Positions 48,932 through 58,327 of a stretch of DNA of 64,000 nt are shown here, one piece after another. The translations under genes and the position numbers were made by a program. The stretch spans positions 2,476,309 through 2,540,308 of the forward strand of contig NC_047065.1 of NCBI RefSeq assembly GCF_902459465.1, written 5' to 3'. Source of the stretch: Asterias rubens. Taxonomy: Eukaryota > Echinodermata > Asteroidea > Forcipulatida > Asteriidae. The notes beneath the pieces were generated by a model. The model was not told where the DNA came from. It worked only from the letters and a program-made list of their open reading frames with translations, and did not search any database. Positions within the stretch are counted from its first letter, which is position 1. Each line of letters begins with the position of its first letter.

Positions 48932-51900
48932 CTGTAGTATTAAAATCAATTCTCAAATCAACACTGAATCTTAAAGGGTGTGGACACTATTGGTAATTAC
49001 TCAAAATAATTATTAGCATAAAACCTTTCTTGGTGACGAGTAATGGGGAGAGGTTGATGGTATAAAACATTGTGAGAAACGGTTCCGTCTGAAGTGCCAT
49101 AGTTTTTGAGAAAGAAGTAGTTTTCCATGAATTTGATTTCGAGACCTCAGATTTAGAACTTGAGGTCTCAAAATCAACTATCTAAACGCACACAACTTGG
49201 TGTGACAAGGGTTGTTTTCTTTCATTATTATCTTGCAACTTCGGTGACCGATTGAGCTCAAATTTTCACAGGTTTGTTATTTTATGCACATGTTGAGATA
49301 CACCAACTGTTAAGGCTAGTCTTTGACAATTACCAATATTGTCCACTGCCTTTAACTTGAGGTTTCAACTAACTTACTCTAGTCATCCTCAGGAGACCAA
49401 TGTAGTCAGCTTCACTCTCCTGACGATGACTAGAGCAAGTTAGTCGAAACATTGAGTCCAATATTAAAGGAACACGTTGCCTTGGATCAGACAAGTTGGT
49501 CTATAAAAAGCGTTTGAAACCGTTTGTTATGAAATGCATATGGTTAGAAAGATGTTTTAAAAGTAGAATATAATGATCCACACAAGTATCACTCAAAATT
49601 GCATGGTTTCATTTTACGTCGTGAACTAACACAGTCGGCCATTTATGGGAGTCAAAAATTTGACTCCCATATATGGGCGACCGTGTTAGTCGCCGAGGTG
49701 AAAAGAAAACCACGCAATTTCAAGGCATATTTGTGTAGATCATTGTATTCTAGTTTTACAACATCTTTCTAACCATATCGATTTGATAACAAACGGTTAC
49801 AGAACGCTTTTCAAAAACCAACTCGACCGATCCAAGGCAACGTGTTCCTATAACAACTCACTCTGCGAAACTCAACCTTCTACAATCTTGTAGCAGCATG
49901 TTGTGGAGAATACTCATTTCACCATGATCAAGAGAGTATTTAAGTTTGAGACCTGCCATCTCAATAATTGATTACTTAAAAAGCACCGGACACCTTTGGT
50001 AATTGTCAAAGACCAGTATTCTCACTTAAAGGCACTGGACACTATGGATAACTACTCAAAATAATTGTTAGCATAACAACTTACTCGGTAACAAATGGGG
50101 AGCCGTTGATAGTATAAAACATTGTGAGAAGCGGCTCCCTCTGATGTAGCTCCCTCTGAAGTAACACAGTTTATGAAAAAACAAGTAATTTTCTAGTAAT
50201 ATTATTTGAATTTGATTTTGAGACCTCAGAATTAGATTTTGAGGTCCCAATCTAAAAGCACACAACTTCGTGTGACAAGATTTTTTTTTCTTTCATTACT
50301 ATCGACGACCAATTGAGATCAAATTTTCACAGGTTTGTTATTTTGTGCATAATGTTGAGATACATCAACTGAAAATTACCAATAGTGTCAAGTGCCTCTA
50401 AGGTCATTAAACCATTTGATCCGAGTCAACGATAGTTTTAAACTCACCCAAGGTTCTCCCCATGAGTTGCGGACAATCCAATATTCAGTTCCATTCTCGA
50501 CACCCCATCCTGCTACTGACACAATATGATCGGTCTGTTCAAAAAAGAAGAATGATTTCATCAAAGTAAAAATAATGTGAAACTCCTCAAAATGAGCCAA
50601 CAAGGGCCCAATTTCATGGTTCTGCTCACCGCCGAATTCTGCGCTTACAATCACAATTCTCCGCTTACTGTCATCATCATCATCATCATCATTCTCTTGA
50701 TCCATCAGAGGGGACGTAGAACCGCCCAACCAATGCGCTCTGCTGCCGACTGCCACAGCTGCCCAGCCTGGGACTCGAAGTCTGCTTCCAGTTGGTCGAC
50801 CCTGGTGCTGCGAGGTCGACCTCTTGGCCTCTTCCAGGCTGGGCAGGGGCGGGATTCTTCCCGAGCTTCAACGCTCAGCCTGAGGGCCACATGGGCAGGT
50901 GTATCTTCTGGGAGCTGTCTACTGTGCAAGCGCCAAATTTCCGGGCTAAATGTATAAGCAAAGCATGCCTAGTACATACCCGCTAACCTGTGGAATATGC
51001 TTGACATAAAATGGAATTCCCTTCTTCCACAAGTAGCGCCGATTCTTTACTTAGCAGAGCCACGAAACATGGCTAAGATGAGGGGATGTGAACACCATCT
51101 GGTAACAGCCAATCTCCCTCACACAAAAATTGGTTTAACGTCTAAGATTATTGCACAAATTTAAGAAATTATGATTCAGTAACTAGACGACAAAATTTAT
51201 TCTAGATGACTACTAGTCATTGATTGTGAAATCAACGGTTAGCTTCGGGGATTCAAACCCACAACCTTCTAATTGCATGTCCTACAGTTTAACCACTGGT
51301 ATTTGACATTTTAGGGAACTTTTGCGTCCCATATGAAGCAAAACCAAATTGTGTTCCAACATGGTCCAATGTTCAAATGTGAGAAAGACTTGCCCAAGTA
51401 TAGTTTGACAGTCTGACTAGGAATATTTCTGGTTTACTCGGCTCTGAGATTTTGATTTACTCTACTGTGGGGCTTGATTTACTCACCTCTGGGTTTTTGT
51501 TGTACTCTTTGTAGATCCTACCTCCTCTAAATTTCTGCAGTTTTTTGGTCGCATCAATGTCACATCTAGATATCCAGAAAGTGATAAGGAAAAAACACCC
51601 TATAAATAAAAAGTAAACTTAAAGACAGTGGACACTATTGGTAATTGTCAAAGACTAGGCTTCACAGTTGGTGTATCTCAACATATGCATAAAATAACAA
51701 ACCTGTGAAAATTTGAGCTCAATCGGTCATCAAAGTTACCAGGGCCCAATTTCATGGCTCTGCTTACCGCCGAATTCTGCGCTTACGATCACGAGTCCCC
51801 GCTTACGTGCAAACGCCGAATTTCTGGGCTAGCCTTGTAAGTGTAGAATGCCTAGTAACGCGGAGTACGCACGCGCAGAAGCCAAAATTCGCCGCTAACC

Positions 51901-54900
51901 CGTGAAATACGCTTGCCTTCAGCACAGAATTCCCTGCTTCCGTAAGCGCCGATTCTATTCTTACGGTAAGCAGAGCCATGAAATTGGGCCCAGATATTAA
52001 TGAAAGAAAAAAAACACCCTTGTCGCACCAGGTTCACACAAAGTTGTGTGCTTTCAGATGCTTGATTTCGAGACCTCAAATTCTAAATCTGAGGTCTTGA
52101 AATCAAATTCGTGGAAAATTACTTCTTTCTCAAAAACTACGTCACTTCCGATGGGACCTGTTTCTCACAATGTCAACAAACAGCTGAAACAAAATTGCAA
52201 GTCTAGTTTTTAATTTTTTTTTTGGGACAAATGCATTTGTCTATAAACAATTGTCTAAAAGTATAAAGAAAAGCACCATTTAAATGGTTCTTTTTATAAT
52301 TTTACATCCAGGAATGTGGTTCCCAAAAACAAACTACTTAATAAACTCAAATCTCATTTTCTTTTCCTTCCTCTCCAAACAGCAAATTATTATACTAACG
52401 TGATCGGTCCATTCTTGAATATTTCTGCCATCATTTTCTGCCTTCCTTGTATCCGTCCATAGTCACCAACCCTCCATAATGTGTAGTTACCTTGGTCTAT
52501 GGCGGAACACTCTCCAAACGTTGTACAAGTCCCACACTTGTTGAATGCCTCACATTCTGAAATAACAAAATAAAAGTCGAATGAAAAATATAAGATATGA
52601 TCAATCCAAGTTCCTAACTTACTTGCCGACTCACTCGGTCGCCCATAGGCGGGCTCGAGTATGGCTTTCTCCAATTAGTTCTTGTTTTGCATGAGGGTGG
52701 CCACATCTGTTGATTCTACACCGGTGTTCTTTTGCAGCACCCCAGTATAAGACATTTTCGATCTCCCCGGTTAATTTCTTCAACTAATCATTGAAAAGGA
52801 AACTAATCAAAAAGATTGTCAGTTTGGGAATTGTTACGTTATATGTTATACCCTCTTGTGTTGGCAACTATAGGCAGTTGCCATGCGGGCAGCCATCTTG
52901 TATTACATGTGATTCCTGAGAGTAAGAGAACATGACCCGATGATACTACAACAGAAATGTGTCTTTGTCTCTCTTTATAAACTATAAATAACAGGAATGG
53001 CATAGTGGTATCTTGCCTTGCCTTCCCCAAGTCTACCTTCCATACCTAGAACCCGGTTTCGAATCCCACCGGGGCACTATGTGGATTGGGCTTGCAGTTC
53101 CTACCAGACTATGTCAGTTTTCCCCCTGGAAAAATTATCTGGGGTTTTCCTCCTACATGTCAAACTGAACTTCCTTTCTTGTCTTCTCACTCCATACTCT
53201 GTACTTTTTCGACTTCAGTGAAAAGAAAACCACCACAGGCAAATCACTCAAACCGACGACTTTTGCATTGCTAGAGCAGATGTCTATACCACTGGACCAC
53301 CAAGCTAGCCCATTGGCCAGAGGCAGTTTGAATTCAAAAACACAAAACTTGATGCAGTTAAACTTCTAAAATCTTAAGTGATGTTATATAACACCCAAGC
53401 AGATCCTTGCCATTTGATTGGAGGATTGTCCGTCACGTGATAGCAAATAAAAGTACCAATACACGCTGAGTCACTCACCGTGCTTTTTCGTTCCATCCGA
53501 AAAGTACCATTGCACGCTGCCAGCGTGCAATGGTACTTTTCGGATGGAACGAAAAAGCTGAGTAAAAACATCACTGCGTGCGCGTGTCGTAACGCAGCAG
53601 TGTTACTGCAAGGCATATTAGTAAAATTACTAGCATTCGGCTTCTACAATTAAAAATTGTAGGCCTACGCTTCGTTTGTTTTGAAAGTTGTATCTTTCAA
53701 TCAAAATGACAAAGATCTACTTGGATGTTATATAAAACAAATAATGAATGTTTTTCATTCGTGCAATGGTGCGAAAATGTTCATTCGTTGAAAGCTGGAA
53801 TGTTCCATTCAACTCGGCTCCGCCTCGTTGAATAGAACATTCCATCTTTCAACTCATGAACATATTCGCACCATTGCACTCATAAACATTCATTATGTGT
53901 ATATTAGAAGCTTTGCATGGTGTGAAGGTTAAGAATAAGCTATGAATAGTAGTAAACTTGTGGGTACAACCATGTACACAGCCTGGCCGTGTCCGAATTG
54001 GTGGCTACGGCTGCGGCTACCACCGTTGCCAGGGGTGTTGCTAAGGGCGTCCAATACTTCAACGCAAGACGACGCAGTGATCCGTCCGTAGCTGTAGCCG
54101 TAGCCGCCAATTCGGAAACGGCCTAATTCTCTTTTCTCTTGAAGGCTTTCTCCTGAAGAAGAGCAGTATACTGTTCGAAACGCCGAATCCAAACCAGCTC
54201 TTTTCAGAGCCAACACTCCCTCAATAGAGAATTGTTACGTGGTTGTACCTGCAAGTTTACTGTTATTTAAAGTTTATTCAAAAAAATCTTACTTTGGTTT
54301 TTGGCTTGGTAGTTATTACACGTTTCATCGGGTATTCCGTGGGTGTTTGCGTAGCTATAAACCCCCATCGCCGATCCTCCGTCACAGTCTCCGGCGTCTC
54401 CACAATCAATCACATTCTGAGGGGAAAGGTAAGTGGAGGGGAAAGCACCTTGCCTCTTGATGTTGATACGATCTGATTAAAAAAAAAAACACAAAGTGAA
54501 AAACAACTTGTTGGAATAATCCATAAGTTGAACTGAAGTTGAAAATTGTTTGAATCAATAAGAAAAGTTTGTTCTGGAGTTGAACTCCTCCGTGATGAGT
54601 TAATTACAGTTGTTTCACCAAGAAGTGTTTTTACAATTTGGGTGTTATAAAAGACAACGAATGTGAAAGAATTCACGAGCCGAACCGACAGAGTTAAACA
54701 TAGTTTTCATAAAGTTACTAATTTCAAATAAATGTAATTTTGTTGTATTCAATAGTAGCTTTATTTTCAGCCAGTTTGATTATTTCTTGTCTGTAGTTTC
54801 AGTTGTGTTTGAACCGGAGTCACTATTGACCCATTTCACCTGACGTCATTATCAGAAAAATCTTGAATGCGCCATACTGGTGGGCAATTTCACTGTGCGT

Positions 54901-57900
54901 TTTCATATATACCTCTATGCATAAAGTATGCTGTGCGATATGCATGGGAAGTGTGGCATCAGTCGCCGCGTGTGACACACGTGCAAGGGGTCAATTGGCA
55001 AAAGTTCAAGAGATGAGTATAGGTGTTTGCTAAAAAACGAAAAATGGTGACAATGATTGACTTTGAATTAAAGCAATTACAGTGTGGGGAGCAGGGACAA
55101 GATTCAAAGAGCTGCTCAAGAAGAAAATACTTATTGTTCTGCTTAGCGGACATGAGGAGGATACCAGTCATAAATTTTACATATGACATGGTAATTTGGC
55201 TGGTAACCTTAATCTGGTAATCATGTGCTAAGCGGCTTTTTTTGGCTCTATGAATTCGGGCCCAGGAACTTTCAGAGTTAGGCCAATTTACAAATAAAAG
55301 ATTCAAGGTTTAGAAACTAAGTGTACAATAACAAGTTATCACTTCTGGGCCCATTTTCTTGGCTCTGCTTACCGCCAAATTCTGCGTTTGAAATCACCAT
55401 TCTCTGCTAACAGTGTAAGTGCCAAATTTCTGCGCAAGCTGTATAGACGATGTGACCTATGTTTACATTTAAACCGCCCTCTGTTGACAAAACACTATAT
55501 ACGTCATGTTTCTCCGGGCAAAGAGTTGCGTAGTCATAGTAAGATTGCGTACACTTTCTAGCTGGCTGCCAAAACACAAAGGTTTTGCCCGGCGGTATGC
55601 GCGAAAATCATGTTGTGGTTTTCGTGTGACGTCAGAGGTCACATCGTCTATAAGCGAAGAATGTCTAACATGGAGTTTGCTCGAACACAAGTGAAAATTC
55701 CTTGCTCACCTGTGAAACACGCTTGCCGTAAGCACAGAATTCCCTGCTTCCGCTAGTGCCGATTCTTTGCTTATGGTACACTGAGCCATGAAATTGGGCC
55801 ACGGGGCCTTTCTAAAACCTCTGCTTGGGCTCCAGGCACTGTCTGATGTTCGAACCACCTCCGCATGCAAAACACACACTGCTCCAAAAATGTGAAGGCC
55901 TGAAGGCCGAGTTGCATTTCCATGGCGTACACAGTGCTCGAAGCCTAAGCCGGAGACGTAGTCCAAGCCGAGGTTTAAGAAAGGCCCCCAGTGTCTTGAA
56001 TTCTTTCCTCATTAGCTCAATTAAAGCCACTGGACACTATTGGTAAGTGTCAAAGACCAGTCTTCTCACTTAGTGTATCTCAACATATGCATAAAGTAAC
56101 AAACCTGTGAAAATTTGAGCTCAATCGGTCGTCGAAGTTGCGAGTTGATTAAAATTCTAATCTTGAGGTCTCGAAATCAAATTCGTGGAAAATTACTTCT
56201 TTCTCGAAAACTACGTCACTTCAGAGAAAGGTTTTATGATAATAATTATTTTGAGTAGGCCTTATTACCAATAGTGTCCACTGCCTTTAAGAATATAAAA
56301 AAAAAAACTTGAAGATACCGGAAGGAAAAAACTGACCTGCCATAGCACTGGTTGCACCCATAGCCCAGCAACTTCCACAATATTGTGGGATATGTTGGTT
56401 GCGTGTTGTACTTGCGTAATTCATTCCTTTCATATAACGCCAATCCCACTGTGTCGGTAGATCCTTAGGGTTCACATCCCAGTGAGGTCGAGGGTATGTT
56501 TTGAAAGGTCAAAGGTCAACATGATACTTTATTTAACATTTGAAAAAGTCGTATTTGGCAGGATACAGAGATCCCATCACAGAAAAGTCTTGAACCCTAT
56601 TTTGTTTACAAATCAATTAAAAAAAATTAAAAACCAAATATAGATAATTTAAAGCTGAAAAATAATGGTTAACAAACAAAAATGTGGATTTTAGACTTGC
56701 CCAGAGATCTCCAGCAAATCACGAGACAATTTTTTTTAAGGACATCTTATGTAAAGTATGCCCTCCCATCCACATACCGTGCACACAAGACCAATAAATC
56801 CGTCCGATCCTTGGAAGGATACGGAGTGGATTGGAGGACTGATTTATGGGACTAATTGTGCAGCATGCACAAGACTTGAAGATGGTGTGATTGTCTCTTG
56901 TCTGACTCGTGACTGACACCACCCTTAGCTTTACGTGCAAACTTGTGGATCCTGCTGAGTAAACCAACATAAACGCGACACTCGGCGCTCAGCAACCAGT
57001 CAGTGACACATCCAGTATCCTCCACTGTCCTGTTTTCACGGTATTATGGCTTTTTGTCTTTGAATTGGAAAAAAATAAAATAATGATGCCATATAATATC
57101 AACTTTTGCCCTAGTTACCTTCATTTGTTTATAAGAATCTTGTGCAAATATAATATTAAAACTTGATGGATATTGAAAATTTTACACCACACAACGATCT
57201 TCGATGACTTCAACTGGTCCCATTTGTTTTGAGTTTTTCCTGTTTTCAAGGCAAACGAGAAAGTATGGTTACCCGCTGGGAAGCCATATGTGAAATAAAC
57301 ATAGACCAGTGACTACAAGTGTTCTGTTCTGTTCTGTGAAATCAGTGTGAATAATTATTGGCTTTCAAATCTGATTTTGGAAAAGTTTTTTTCCTTCTTT
57401 TTTTCTTCTTAACATTTATAATAAAAAGCGTATAAATAAACAGTGACAAGTGAATCACCAAGACAATGTTTAAATTTTAATATTAATAATAATATTATTG
57501 ACATGACTGGGTTAAAACAAATTCTCAAAATATATTAGAAAATTATATAAGGCACATGGCTCCTTTAAACCTCTGTATTTTTTCCCCAGAACAGAAGGCT
57601 CGACAGAATGTTTAGTCACATGATTTGATCATCATGAATAGTGAATTGAAATAGTGTTTCATGAAACTTTTTCGGTGGGCACATTTTTTAGAATTGCCTA
57701 AAATACCAAACTTTTTGCACGTATGCAACTAACCAGCAGTGGAGCCTTACGTGTTTCTAAGTTTGGTCAAGGGAGAGGAGACTCTTTGCTTGGCAAGTCA
57801 AACCACAAACAATTGATCCAGGGACTGTTTACATCGCGCACAGAGAGTTAAAAGATTTGCTACGTGTTTTAGGGACACCTTGAAAACAGGACCTCCTACA

Positions 57901-58080
57901 TACAATTAATGCCGATCCGCTGGCTGGCTAATAAAAAAAAAGTAAACAACAAAGGAACACTCACCTTTTTTCTTTGAACAACTTATCTATGTCTGGCCTG
58001 GAGCATGGAGCATCAAGTGCCGCGTAAATGCACCCTACAAACAGAACCTGCAAGACGAACAAGGACACCCTGGTATACAT
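48818..58080 (-). CDS. CTSZ: Cathepsin Z (cathepsin X) gene, 7 exons, 301 aa
   Basis: Lysosomal/secreted papain-family cysteine carboxypeptidase. Exons (minus): 58080-57965, 56509-56337, 54472-54293, 52556-52400, 51565-51487, 50534-50448, 48931-48818; total 906 nt, no stop. Residues 1-20 form a signal peptide and residue 26 is the propeptide cysteine. The propeptide ends in TYPRPHW and the mature enzyme starts near L56 (LPTQWDWR). The HIP mini-loop (H78-P80) that distinguishes cathepsin Z from other papain-like enzymes is present. Active site: C86 in QYCGSCW, H238 in [12 protein letters not shown]258 in RNSWGEPW. The C-terminal [14 protein letters not shown] matches the family, and the length is close to the 303 aa of the human enzyme. 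All splice sites are GT-AG except the acceptor of exon 2, which is TG. Introns are filled with MITEs, SINEs and foldback elements. Confidence 0.9.
48971..49355 (-). mobile_element. MITE-A copy in CTSZ intron 6
   Basis: TTAAAGGGTGTGGACACTAT to GTCCACTGCCTTTAA; same strand as the gene. Confidence 0.85.
49356..49462. repeat. Inverted pair of hammerhead-like cores
   Basis: Plus strand: CTGACGA (49420-49426), stem GACTA/TAGTC, GAAA (49446-49449), a 2 bp stem III with loop ATTGA, and GTC at 49456-49458. Minus strand: CTGAGGA, the same stem II, GAAA, then C...G and GTT. The MITE at 49464 begins at once after it. Confidence 0.45.
49464..49853. mobile_element. Palindromic TTAA element (MITE-C)
   Basis: Starts TTAAAGGAACACGTTGCCTT+GGATC and ends with GATCCAAGGCAACGTGTTCC. 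The arms are inverse through most of the 390 bp; the centre is TGGGAGTCAAAAATTTGACT+CCCA. It lies in CTSZ intron 6. Confidence 0.82.
49978..50402 (-). mobile_element. MITE-A copy abutting a fragment of another
   Basis: A 48 bp left-end fragment in plus orientation (AGCACCGGACACCTTTGG to ATTCTCAC) runs straight into a nearly complete minus-orientation copy starting at TTAA 50026. It includes a 14 bp duplication, TAGCTCCCTCTGA. Confidence 0.75.
50448..50534 (-). CDS. CTSZ: CTSZ exon 6: catalytic His and Asn
   Basis: Twenty-nine codons reading [19 protein letters not shown] and [10 protein letters not shown]. It carries catalytic H238 and N258 and the tryptophan after the active-site asparagine. 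The acceptor is GAACAG and the donor is TGG/gtgagt, phase 0 at both ends. Confidence 0.9.
50604..51073. mobile_element. GGGCCC-end MITE (GGCTCTGCTTACCG type), interrupted
   Basis: Left arm 50604-50665 (GGGCCCAATTTCATGGTTCT...), right arm about 50930-51073. The middle is a (TCA)n run and the LINE tail fragment at 50700-50929. Confidence 0.65.
50700..50929 (-). pseudogene. LINE ORF tail fragment inside a MITE
   Basis: The minus strand reads [20 protein letters not shown], then W-x2[12 protein letters not shown], the GRPRxTWxDQxExD...A-x-R-x-x-W pattern seen at the C-terminus of many non-LTR retrotransposon proteins. It is GC-rich, unlike its surroundings, and interrupts the GGGCCC-end element at 50604-51073. 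Confidence 0.5.
51225..51305 (-). mobile_element. tRNA-derived SINE head
   Basis: On the minus strand, CCAGTGGTTAAACTGTAGG then GTTGTGGGTTTGAATCCCC and GCTAACCGTTGATTTCACAA, the same family as 16344. Confidence 0.55.
51487..51565 (-). CDS. CTSZ: CTSZ exon 5
   Basis: A 79 nt exon reading [20 protein letters not shown] and EYNKNPE. It corresponds to the family segment between NGPI and the catalytic histidine. The acceptor is ATCTAG and the donor is GAG/gtgagt. It is too short to appear as an ORF and was found by following phase from the flanking exons. Confidence 0.82.
51619..52183 (+). mobile_element. MITE-A copy carrying a nested insertion
   Basis: TTAAAGACAGTGGACACTAT through CAAAGTTACC (51740), resuming at AGATATTAATGAAAG (51992). 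The right end is truncated at about 52183. Confidence 0.82.
51742..51991. mobile_element. GGGCCC-end MITE inserted in MITE-A
   Basis: 250 bp. Ends GGGCCCAATTTCATGGCTCT+GCTTACCG and the exact inverse. The interior is GC-richer with CCGAATTCTGCGCTTACG motifs. It is the youngest-looking copy of this type in the window. Confidence 0.88.
52400..52556 (-). CDS. CTSZ: CTSZ exon 4
   Basis: Reads [20 protein letters not shown], then [20 protein letters not shown] and [10 protein letters not shown]. The cysteine-rich insert and the WRVGDYG...R-x-KMMAEI-x-x-NGPI block are characteristic of cathepsin Z. The acceptor is TTATTTCAG and the donor is AC/gttagt. Confidence 0.88.
52985..53110 (+). mobile_element. 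tRNA-like SINE fragment
   Basis: AATGGCATAGTGGTATC (A-box-like) and CGGTTTCGAATCCCACCG (B-box-like); the rest does not fold as a tRNA. Confidence 0.45.
53482..53558. repeat. Perfect 37 bp hairpin with 3 nt loop
   Basis: The left arm begins GCTTTTTCGTTCCATCCGAA at 53482 and ends at 53518; the right arm 53522-53558 is its exact reverse complement; the loop is GCC. It lies in CTSZ intron 3. Confidence 0.92.
53741..53896. mobile_element. Foldback element
   Basis: ATAATGAATG...CATTCATTAT ends. The arms share TGCAATGGTGCGAA and GAATGTTC with few mismatches; the centre is GGCTCCGCC. Confidence 0.78.
53985..54123. mobile_element. Foldback element, GGCCGTGTCCGAATTGG type
   Basis: Left GGCCGTGTCCGAATTGGTGG, right the inverse of GGCCGTTTCCGAATTGGCGG; CTACGGCTACGGCT repeats lie inside the arms. 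Confidence 0.78.
54140..54250 (+). repeat. Hammerhead-like repeat beside CTSZ exon 3
   Basis: CTGAAGA (54153-54159), stem GAGCAG/CTGTTC with loop TATA, GAAA (54177-54180), then CGCC. The triplet GCC is not a cleavable NUH. The family tail CAGCTCTTTTCAGAGCC and ACACTCCCTCAATAGAG follows. Confidence 0.5.
54293..54472 (-). CDS. CTSZ: CTSZ exon 3
   Basis: Reads [20 protein letters not shown], then [20 protein letters not shown] and [14 protein letters not shown]. This includes the QNVIDCG and C-x-GG disulfide region conserved in papain-family enzymes. The acceptor is TTAATCAG and the donor is CAAA/gtaaga. Both phases fit the neighbouring exons. Confidence 0.88.
55085..55262. mobile_element. GGGCCC-end MITE, diverged
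   Basis: The right end CTCTATGAATTCGGGCCC is clear; the left arm AAAGAGCTGCTCAAGAAG is decayed. Confidence 0.5.
55347..55800. mobile_element. GGGCCC-end MITE interrupted by another element
   Basis: GGGCCCATTTTCTTGGCTCT at left and GAGCCATGAAATTGGGCC at right, split by 55442-55652. Confidence 0.75.
55442..55652. mobile_element. TA-flanked MITE nested in the GGGCCC element
   Basis: Exact 16 bp ends TATAGACGATGTGACC and GGTCACATCGTCTATA, where the outer TA may be the target duplication, as in Tc1/mariner-type elements. 211 bp; TGACGTCAGAGGTCA near the right end. Confidence 0.8.
55803..55988. mobile_element. Foldback element, GGGGCCTTTCT type
   Basis: GGGGCCTTTCTAAAACCTC at left, inverse of GGGGGCCTTTCTTAAACCTC at right. 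It lies directly after the GGGCCC element. Confidence 0.65.
56020..56290 (+). mobile_element. MITE-A copy with TTAA at both ends, internally deleted
   Basis: TTAAAGCCACTGGACACTAT to CCACTGCCTTTAA, 47 bp from CTSZ exon 2. Confidence 0.82.
56337..56509 (-). CDS. CTSZ: CTSZ exon 2: propeptide end, HIP loop and catalytic Cys
   Basis: Codes [20 protein letters not shown] and on through [15 protein letters not shown]. The reading frame is closed by a TGA at 56511-56509, and there is no AG between it and the conserved TYPRPH codons. Using TG (56511-56510) as the intron end gives AG+A = Arg and the continuous reading [13 protein letters not shown], and only then does the full CDS come out in frame at 301 aa. 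A single T-to-A change on the minus strand at 56511 would restore an ordinary AG. The donor is GCAG/gtcagt. Confidence 0.7.
56506..56518 (+). promoter_or_regulatory. Perfect DR1 nuclear-receptor motif overlapping the CTSZ exon 2 boundary
   Basis: AGGTCA-A-AGGTCA, an exact DR1 as bound by RXR/HNF4-type receptors. It sits over the exon 2 edge whose acceptor is non-canonical. It may be coincidence; the sequence alone cannot show use. Confidence 0.25.
57965..58080 (-). CDS. CTSZ: CTSZ exon 1: signal peptide and start of propeptide
   Basis: Starts [20 protein letters not shown], a typical secretory signal with likely cleavage after A20 or A21, then [19 protein letters not shown]26 is probably the propeptide cysteine that in this family bonds to the active-site cysteine. 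The donor is AAAAAG/gtgagt, leaving phase 2. No earlier in-frame ATG is needed. Confidence 0.82.
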
Positions 58081-58327
58081 GTTGGAAAACTGGAACAAAG
58101 TGAAAGAAACAGCTGATGATTTTAGTTTTTAAAAGTTTGTAATCATCACGTGAAAATTAGACGTAGGGAAATAACAATGTCATGTGACTGTGTCATGTGA
58201 TAGTTCCGTTCAAACGGCAGAGGTCGCTATTTACTTGTTTTTTGATATCTTCGTGGGTGTGGGTGCATACCACCACTTGTAAATAAACTCCCGAGCACAG
58301 CTGTGCAGAATGTTATAATACACAAAC

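Noticed and set aside
49978-50025. Target-site duplication around the adjoining MITE-A copies
   Set aside because: Only one fragment of the outer copy is present, so nested insertion is not shown; it may be a chance junction.
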